This document shows positions 58,081-64,000 of a stretch of 64,000 bases of DNA, one piece after another. Within the stretch, counting starts at the first letter, position 1, and every line of letters starts with the position of its first letter. The DNA is taken from contig NC_021500.1 of assembly GCF_000410515.1 (NCBI RefSeq), forward strand, positions 620,001 to 684,000. Direction: 5' to 3'. Source of the stretch: Enterobacter sp. R4-368. Lineage in GTDB: Bacteria; Pseudomonadota; Gammaproteobacteria; Enterobacterales; Enterobacteriaceae. A program made the translations under genes and the position numbers. The notes under the pieces were generated by a model. That model did no database searches. It was not told the origin of the DNA and saw only the letters and a list, made by a program, of their open reading frames with translations.

Positions 58081-58232
58081 TTTTTTTACCCTTTTTCGTA
58101 AAATTGTCGTCCCCCCTCATTGCATGGTCCGTCGACTCTCCGTAAAATCCCGCGCCTTAGTGATATCCACCATATTTATGCGCCACGGCAAAATAATTAT
58201 TCTGGATTAGTTGCTTTTTTGACAGGATAACC

Positions 58233-59615
58233 ATGGAAAAGAAACTTGGCCTTAGCGCATTAACTGCGCTGGTTTTAAGCTCAATGCTGGGCGCTGGTGT
58301 TTTCAGCCTGCCACAAAATATGGCGGAAGTTGCCAGCCCGGCGGCGCTGATCATTGGTTGGATGATCACCGGGGCGGGGATTTTATTGCTCGCTTTTGCC
58401 ATGCTGATCCTGACCCGTATTCGCCCGGATCTGGATGGCGGCATATTCACTTACGCCCGTGAAGGTTTTGGTGAGCTGATTGGCTTTTGTTCGGCCTGGG
58501 GCTACTGGCTGTGCGCGGTTATCGCCAACGTCTCTTATCTGGTTATCGTCTTTTCCGCCCTGAGTTTCTTTACCGACACGCCATCGTTGCGCCTGTTTGG
58601 CGATGGCAACACCTGGCAGTCGATTGTTGGCGCATCCGCACTATTGTGGATTGTGCATGCGCTGGTTCTGCGCGGCGTACAAACCGCGGCGAGTATCAAT
58701 CTGGCAGCGACGCTGGCGAAACTGGTACCGCTCGGGCTGTTTATTGTGCTGGCGGCGCTGGCCTTTAACCTCGACAAATTCCGCCTTGATTTCAGCGGCA
58801 TCGAGCTGGGCGTTCCAGTATGGGAACAGGTGAAAAACACCATGCTGATCACCCTGTGGGTATTTATTGGCGTCGAAGGCGCGGTTGTGGTTTCTGCCCG
58901 GGCGCGCAATAAGCACGATGTTGGCCGCGCCACACTGCTCGCCGTGCTGGCTGCGCTGACCGTCTACCTGCTGGTTACCCTGCTTTCGCTCGGCGTCGTC
59001 CCGCGCCCGGAACTGGCGGAAATGCGTAATCCGTCAATGGCCGGTCTGATGGTGAAACTGCTGGGAAGCTGGGGAGAAGTCATTATCGCGGCAGGTTTGA
59101 TTGTCTCCGTCTGCGGCGCGTACCTGAGCTGGACGATTATGGCGGCGGAAGTGCCGTTGCTGGCCGCAACGCATAAAGCGTTTCCGAAGATCTTCGCACG
59201 GCAGAATAAAAACAATGCACCTGCTGCCTCGTTGTGGCTGACCAATATTAGCGTGCAGGTTTGTCTGGTGCTGATTTGGCTCACCGGTTCGGATTACAAC
59301 ACGCTGCTGACCATCGCGTCAGAGATGATTCTGGTGCCCTATTTCCTTGTCGGCGCATTCCTGTGGAAGATCGCGCAGCGTCCTTTGCACCAGGCGGTGG
59401 CGATTGGCGCTTGCCTGTATGGCTTGTGGCTGCTGTACGCATCCGGTCCGATGCATTTATTGCTGTCGGTGGTGCTCTACGCACCGGGACTGCTGGTGTT
59501 TATGTACGCCCGTCGCACACATGAGATGACGGAAATGCTCAAACAGCATGAAAAAGCGCTGATTGGTGCCTTGTTAATCGCCGCCGTTCCCGCCACCTGG
59601 ATGCTGATGCGCTAA
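58233..59615 (+). CDS. ydgI: Putative arginine/ornithine antiporter-type permease YdgI
   Basis: A 460-residue APC-superfamily permease with 12 helices; equal in length to E. coli YdgI/ArcD. MEKKLGLSALTALVLSSMLG then AGVFSLPQNMAEVASPAALI is the basic amino-acid antiporter N-terminus. The true substrate is not known; no arginine deiminase genes are in the window, so the assignment is from homology only. Its stop overlaps the convergent ydgC end by 4 bp, which leaves no room for folM. Confidence 0.9.
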   Translation: MEKKLGLSALTALVLSSMLGAGVFSLPQNMAEVASPAALIIGWMITGAGILLLAFAMLILTRIRPDLDGGIFTYAREGFGELIGFCSAWGYWLCAVIANVSYLVIVFSALSFFTDTPSLRLFGDGNTWQSIVGASALLWIVHALVLRGVQTAASINLAATLAKLVPLGLFIVLAALAFNLDKFRLDFSGIELGVPVWEQVKNTMLITLWVFIGVEGAVVVSARARNKHDVGRATLLAVLAALTVYLLVTLLSLGVVPRPELAEMRNPSMAGLMVKLLGSWGEVIIAAGLIVSVCGAYLSWTIMAAEVPLLAATHKAFPKIFARQNKNNAPAASLWLTNISVQVCLVLIWLTGSDYNTLLTIASEMILVPYFLVGAFLWKIAQRPLHQAVAIGACLYGLWLLYASGPMHLLLSVVLYAPGLLVFMYARRTHEMTEMLKQHEKALIGALLIAAVPATWMLMR

Positions 59616-59947
59616 TGCAGACGGCTCCAGCAATAAATTAACAACCAGGCGCTGAGGCTCCAGCAAATAACCGCACAGCCCAGCGCCGGCCAGACCCGCA
59701 TCAAACCGGTGAAATACCAGAGCGACAGTAAATAGATAAAATAGGGAATAATCGCCCACATGCCGAACACGATCGTGGTGCGCAGCGCTTCAACGCCACG
59801 CTCGGTGGCGACAATATAGTGCGCAATCAGCGCGAAAGTCGGAAATAACGGGATTAACCCGGCGATATAGTAATTTTTTGTTTTGGCCAGCAGACCAATC
59901 AACACCACCACCAGCGCCCCGATAGCCGCTTTAATCACCAACCCCAT
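59612..59947 (-). CDS. ydgC: GlpM-family inner-membrane protein YdgC
   Basis: A 111-residue protein with four transmembrane helices (MGLVIKAAIGALVVVLIGLL ...), exactly the E. coli YdgC length and start. GlpM-family members affect alginate or membrane functions in Pseudomonas; the enteric role is unknown. It is divergent from rstA with about 130 bp between. Confidence 0.92.
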   Translation of the reverse strand: MGLVIKAAIGALVVVLIGLLAKTKNYYIAGLIPLFPTFALIAHYIVATERGVEALRTTIVFGMWAIIPYFIYLLSLWYFTGLMRVWPALGCAVICWSLSAWLLIYCWSRLH

Positions 59948-60075
59948 GATTTTCCCTTTATCACTGCAACAACAACGACCTACAGCATAACGGAAGCCTC
60001 TTCGTTTAGAAAAGATTAATGGCAGCTTATAGCAAGGCGGTGTATGTTGACGTTTTTGAACAATCGCGATGGCTT

Positions 60076-60798
60076 ATGAATAAGATCGTTTTTGTGGAAG
60101 ATGACCCGGAAGTGGGCGCACTGATTGCCGCTTATCTGGGCAAACACGATATGGACGTCATTGTCGAACCCCGTGGCGATCGCGCCGAAGAGGTGATCGC
60201 CCGCGAAAAACCCGAACTGGTGCTGCTGGATATCATGCTGCCCGGGAAAGATGGCATGACCTTGTGCCGCGACCTGCGTAACCAGTGGAGCGGCCCGATT
60301 GTGCTGCTCACCTCGCTGGACAGTGATATGAACCACATTCTTTCACTGGAGATGGGCGCCAACGATTACATTCTGAAAACCACGCCGCCCGCCGTATTGC
60401 TGGCGCGTCTGCGTTTGCATTTGCGCCAGCGCAGTACTGTGAATACCGTCGCCGAACCCGCCACGCCCTCGCTGAAACAGCATAAGACAATCAGCTTCGG
60501 CACCTTGTCTATCGATCCGGTTAACCGCCAGGTGTTGCTGGCCGGGCAACAAGTCGCCCTCTCCACCGCCGATTTCGAATTGCTGTGGGAATTAGCGACC
60601 CATGCTGGGCAGATTATGGACCGCGATGCGCTGCTGAAAAACTTACGTGGTGTAAGCTACGATGGCATGGATCGCAGCGTTGATGTGGCGATTTCCCGTC
60701 TGCGTAAAAAATTGCTCGACAGCGCAACGGAACCCTACCGTATTAAAACCGTGCGCAACAAAGGCTATCTGTTTGCCCCGCATGCGTGGGACAACTAA
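60076..60798 (+). CDS. rstA: RstA, response regulator of the RstBA system
   Basis: A 240-residue OmpR/PhoB-type regulator (E. coli, 239). The receiver has the acidic pair EDD and phospho-acceptor Asp52 in LLDIMLPGKDG, and the C-terminal winged helix ends VRNKGYLFAPHAWDN. ATG 60076 gives the family N-terminus MNKIVFVEDD; an upstream start would add 19 residues without match. The system is PhoP- and acid-linked in E. coli and drives asr, whose box is at 22638. Confidence 0.95.
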   Translation: MNKIVFVEDDPEVGALIAAYLGKHDMDVIVEPRGDRAEEVIAREKPELVLLDIMLPGKDGMTLCRDLRNQWSGPIVLLTSLDSDMNHILSLEMGANDYILKTTPPAVLLARLRLHLRQRSTVNTVAEPATPSLKQHKTISFGTLSIDPVNRQVLLAGQQVALSTADFELLWELATHAGQIMDRDALLKNLRGVSYDGMDRSVDVAISRLRKKLLDSATEPYRIKTVRNKGYLFAPHAWDN

Positions 60799-60819
60799 AA
60801 CGCAAAACCAGGTGTCGCT

Positions 60820-62115
60820 ATGAAAAAGCTGTTCGTCCAGTTTTACCTTTTGCTGTTCGTCTGCTTTCTGGTCATGACGATGCTGGTGGGTCTGGTTTAT
60901 AAATTCACCGCCGAGCGCGCTGGCCGCCAGTCCCTTGACGACCTGATGAAAAGCTCGCTGTACCTGATGCGTAGCGAGCTGCGCGAGATCCCGCCCAATC
61001 AATGGGCCAGAACCCTGAAGGAGCTGGATCTCAATCTGTCGTTTAATCTGCGCATTGAGCCAATGAGCAAATACACGCTGGAACCACGTCCGGCGCAACG
61101 GCTGCGCGAAGGCGATATCGTGGCGCTTGATTCGGAATACACCTTTATCCAGCGTATTCCCCGCAGCCATTATGTTTTGGCGGTCGGCCCGGTGCCGTAT
61201 CTCTTTTTCCTGCATGAAACGCGGCTGCTGGATATGGGATTGATGGCGCTAATTGCTATCTCTCTCGCCTTCCCGGTATTTATCTGGATGCGCCCGCACT
61301 GGCAGGAGATGTTGCGGCTTGAATCGGCAGCACAACGCTTCGGCGAGGGGCATTTAGAGGAGCGCATTCATTTTGACAGTGCCTCGAGTTTTGAGCGGCT
61401 CGGCATCGCCTTTAACCAGATGGCGGACAATATCAATGCGCTGATTGCCAGTAAAAAGCACCTTATAGACGGCATAGCCCACGAACTGCGCACGCCGCTG
61501 GTCAGGCTGCGTTACCGGCTGGAGATGAGCGAAAACCTCAGCGAAACCGAGCATGCGGCGTTAAATCGCGATATCGGGCAACTGGAAGCGCTGATTGAAG
61601 AGTTGCTGACTTACGCCCGTCTCGATCGCCCGCAGACCGAACTGAAACTCACCTCCCCGGATCTACCGGCGTGGTTCAGCAGTTACCTTGACGATGCGCG
61701 CAGCATGAACCCGCAGCACACCTTTTTGCTGGCAACAACGCCGGGTGAAGATTATGGCGCGCTGGATATGCGTCTGATGGAGCGCGTTCTGGATAATCTG
61801 GTGAATAACGCCCTGCGTTACAGCCAGCAAACGATAAAAGTCACCTTACAACGCGAAGGTTCACAAGCCTGCATGATCGTTGAAGATGATGGCCCCGGTA
61901 TTGCGCCCGAAGAGCGCGAACGCGTGTTTGAGCCCTTTGTTCGCCTCGATCCCAGCCGCGACCGCGCGACCGGCGGCTGCGGGTTAGGGCTGGCGATTGT
62001 GCATTCCATCGCGCAGGCTTTCGGCGGCGAAGTCAGTTGCGCGCAGAGCGAGCTGGGCGGCGCGAAATTTTCTTTCCACTGGCCAATTTACCACCACATT
62101 GTTTTGCCCTCCTGA
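60820..62115 (+). CDS. rstB: RstB, sensor kinase of the RstBA system
   Basis: A 431-residue membrane histidine kinase (E. coli, 433). Two helices (about 5-28 and 137-158) flank a periplasmic domain, HAMP follows, then His221 in IDGIAHELRTPLVRL and the ATP-binding boxes (NNALRYSQQ, DDGPGIA, GGCGLGLAIVHS). It starts 21 bp after rstA and both lie upstream of tus. Confidence 0.95.
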   Translation: MKKLFVQFYLLLFVCFLVMTMLVGLVYKFTAERAGRQSLDDLMKSSLYLMRSELREIPPNQWARTLKELDLNLSFNLRIEPMSKYTLEPRPAQRLREGDIVALDSEYTFIQRIPRSHYVLAVGPVPYLFFLHETRLLDMGLMALIAISLAFPVFIWMRPHWQEMLRLESAAQRFGEGHLEERIHFDSASSFERLGIAFNQMADNINALIASKKHLIDGIAHELRTPLVRLRYRLEMSENLSETEHAALNRDIGQLEALIEELLTYARLDRPQTELKLTSPDLPAWFSSYLDDARSMNPQHTFLLATTPGEDYGALDMRLMERVLDNLVNNALRYSQQTIKVTLQREGSQACMIVEDDGPGIAPEERERVFEPFVRLDPSRDRATGGCGLGLAIVHSIAQAFGGEVSCAQSELGGAKFSFHWPIYHHIVLPS

Positions 62116-62162
62116 CCATTAACCGTACAGTGGCCTGCTCCCGGCGACTGTGCTATAAATAT

Positions 62163-62179
62163 AAGTATGTTGTAACTAA
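62163..62179 (+). promoter_or_regulatory. TerB-type replication terminator site in the tus promoter
   Basis: AAGTATGTTGTAACTAA matches the Ter core (consensus AGNATGTTGTAACTAA), 11 bp before the tus start. Bound Tus blocks replication forks from one side and represses tus, as known for E. coli TerB. No other Ter site was found in the window. Confidence 0.94.
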
Positions 62180-62190
62180 TGGAGTAAACA

Positions 62191-63120
62191 ATGGCTGCCT
62201 TAGATTTGATCGAACGCCTTAACACCACCTTCCGGCAGCTGGAACAGGAACTGGCTGCGCTAAAAACCGAGTTAGCAGAGTGCCGGTTAATGGCCGCGCG
62301 CGTATTTAGCCTGCCGGATATCCCCAAAGGCGCGGAACACAACCCGCTTACCGCGATCCATGTCGAACAACATCTTGGTCAGCAGGCGGCAGCGCTTGCC
62401 CTCAATCATTTCACCCATTTATTTATTCAGCAGCAGTCGGAAAACCGCAGCAGCAAAGCCGCTGTGCGGCTGCCGGGCGTTATCTGCTACCAGGCAAATG
62501 AGGCCACGCTTAGCGCGCTGGCTGAACGCATCAGCACCGTGAACGCGCTGAAATCAACCTTTGAACGGATAGTCACTCAGGAATCGGGGCTGGCCCCTGC
62601 GGCCCGGTTTGAATGGGTTCACCGCCATCTGCCGGGGCTTATCACCTTAAATGCTTACCGGACACTGACGGCCATTCGCGCACCGGCAACCATCCGTTTT
62701 GGCTGGGCGAATAAGCATATTATTAAAAACCTGACCCGCGATGAGGTACTGGCGCAACTGGAAAAAAGCCTGAAATCCCCGCGCGCCGTTTCTGCATGGA
62801 CGCGAGAAGAGTGGCTGGGACGTATTGAACAGGAGTACAACGATATCGCCGCCCTGCCAACACAGGCGCGGCTGAAAATCAAACGTCCGGTGAAAGTGCA
62901 GCCCATTGCCCGCGTCTGGTATGCCGGTTCACAAAAGCAGGTGCAATATGCCTGTCCGACACCGCTTATCACGCTGATTTCAGAAGAGAATGGAGGAACC
63001 GTTCCGGATATTGGCGAGCTGCTGGATTACAACGCGGAAACTATTCAACACCGCTATAAACCGCAGGCGCAGCCGCTGACGCTGATCATCCCGCGGCTGC
63101 ACCTGTATCTGGCGGGTTAA
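62191..63120 (+). CDS. tus: Tus, replication termination protein
   Basis: A 309-residue DNA-binding protein, the same length as E. coli Tus. It binds Ter sites as a monomer and stops the replicative helicase from the non-permissive side. [20 protein letters not shown] and the C-terminal [19 protein letters not shown] are family blocks. Its stop overlaps that of the convergent fumC by 4 bp. Confidence 0.96.
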   Translation: MAALDLIERLNTTFRQLEQELAALKTELAECRLMAARVFSLPDIPKGAEHNPLTAIHVEQHLGQQAAALALNHFTHLFIQQQSENRSSKAAVRLPGVICYQANEATLSALAERISTVNALKSTFERIVTQESGLAPAARFEWVHRHLPGLITLNAYRTLTAIRAPATIRFGWANKHIIKNLTRDEVLAQLEKSLKSPRAVSAWTREEWLGRIEQEYNDIAALPTQARLKIKRPVKVQPIARVWYAGSQKQVQYACPTPLITLISEENGGTVPDIGELLDYNAETIQHRYKPQAQPLTLIIPRLHLYLAG

Positions 63121-64000
63121 GCCTGTTTCAAACTGCCAACCATCGATTCCGGACGCACCCAGCTGTCAAACTCGGCTTCCGTCAGGTAGCCGAGCGCCAG
63201 CGCAGAAGCTTTTAGCGTCAGCCCCTCTTTATGCGCTTTTTTGGCAATTTCCGCCGCCTTGTCATAGCCGATATGGGTATTCAGTGCGGTCACCAGCATC
63301 AAAGACTCATTTAGCAGTTGATCAATACGCTCGCGGTTGGGTTCAATCCCCACGGCGCAATGCTCGTTAAAGCTCTCCATGCCGTCCGCCAGCAGACGCA
63401 CCGATTGCAGGAAATTATGGATAACCATCGGGCGGAAAACGTTCAGCTCAAAGTTGCCGGATGCGCCACCAATATTCACCGCCACATCATTGCCCAGCAC
63501 CTGGCAGCATAGCATGGTCATCGCTTCGCACTGTGTGGGGTTAACTTTACCCGGCATGATCGAGCTACCCGGTTCGTTTTCCGGGATAGCGATTTCGCCG
63601 ATACCACACCGCGGGCCAGAGGCGAGCCAGCGCACATCGTTAGCGATTTTCATTAATGAAGAGGCCAGCCCTTTCAGCGCGCCATGGGCATGCACCAGTG
63701 CATCGCAGGTCGCCAGCGCTTCAAATTTGTTGGGCGCGGTAATAAACGGTTGTCCGGTAAAACTGGCCAGCTCTTGCGCCACGCGCACGGCGTATTCCGG
63801 GTGCGTATTCAGCCCGGTGCCCACGGCGGTGCCGCCAAGCGCCAGTTCGCTCAGATGCGGCAAGCTTTGTTCGATATGTTTAAGGTTATGCTCAAGCATC
63901 GCCACCCAGCCGGAGATCTCCTGGCCCAGCGTCAGCGGCGTCGCGTCCTGCAAATGTGTACGGCCGATTTTGACAATACCGGCAAACGCGGTGGCTTTCT
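63117..64000 (-). CDS. fumC: Fumarase C, partial (5' end outside window)
   Basis: The C-terminal 295 or so residues of a class II fumarase. [15 protein letters not shown] is the fumarase/aspartase signature with the catalytic serine, and [16 protein letters not shown] is conserved. It converts fumarate and malate in the TCA cycle, oxygen-stable. Reading is open past the right edge; in E. coli fumA follows upstream on the same strand, which here lies outside. Confidence 0.96.
   Translation of the reverse strand, partial: KATAFAGIVKIGRTHLQDATPLTLGQEISGWVAMLEHNLKHIEQSLPHLSELALGGTAVGTGLNTHPEYAVRVAQELASFTGQPFITAPNKFEALATCDALVHAHGALKGLASSLMKIANDVRWLASGPRCGIGEIAIPENEPGSSIMPGKVNPTQCEAMTMLCCQVLGNDVAVNIGGASGNFELNVFRPMVIHNFLQSVRLLADGMESFNEHCAVGIEPNRERIDQLLNESLMLVTALNTHIGYDKAAEIAKKAHKEGLTLKASALALGYLTEAEFDSWVRPESMVGSLKQA

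Overview
The window comes from the replication-terminus region of an enterobacterial chromosome, probably an Enterobacter/Kosakonia/Phytobacter-type organism; the genus is an inference from gene content. The backbone follows the Escherichia coli order ynfD-ynfEGH-dmsD ... bioD2(ynfK)-mlc-ynfL-ynfM ... asr-ydgU-ydgD-mdtIJ, then ydaL-ogt-fnr-uspE, then pntBA-ydgH-ydgI-ydgC-rstAB-TerB-tus-fumC. The Ter site in front of tus confirms the terminus. Both edges cut genes: a LysR-family regulator on the left and fumC on the right.

Region 1 (1-5650) holds an anaerobic DMSO-reductase-type operon (catalytic, Fe-S and membrane subunits plus the DmsD chaperone). Region 2 (5651-16380), where E. coli has clcB, is a toxin island. 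It carries two near-identical TccC/Rhs cores with unrelated C-terminal tips, one of them a probable M35-like zinc metallopeptidase. A third copy is shattered; its tip was an ADP-ribosyltransferase, and it was split by a block bounded by IS3-family ends that carries a GAF-GGDEF diguanylate cyclase. A displaced, mutated dmsD 3' end is fused to this third copy.

Region 3 (16381-27146) is mostly conserved backbone: biotin, Mlc, MFS, M32 peptidase, acid-shock and spermidine-export genes, plus a CHASE4-GGDEF-EAL protein. Region 4 (27485-40260) is accessory: an AI-2E family permease, a CSS-EAL phosphodiesterase, an RND pump with adaptor, two-component system and MipA-like outer-membrane protein, a chemoreceptor and small unknown genes. 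Region 5 is umuDC with a LexA box.

Region 6 (42305-48720) is the most striking part. Two divergent operons together encode every step from acetyl-CoA to butyrate: thiolase, PhaB-type (R)-reductase, PhaJ-type (R)-hydratase, FabV/Ter-type enoyl-CoA reductase, phosphate butyryltransferase and butyrate kinase. A 67-residue protein of unknown function ends the longer operon. An FNR-like box sits about 41.5 bp upstream of the likely start of that operon, and fnr itself lies 2 kb downstream. The sequence therefore suggests an oxygen-regulated butyrate fermentation, with no PHA synthase in view.

Region 7 (48758-64000) is backbone again: ydaL, ogt, fnr, uspE, a MscS channel, transhydrogenase, ydgH, ydgI, ydgC, rstAB, tus and fumC. 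The E. coli folM gene is absent between ydgI and ydgC.
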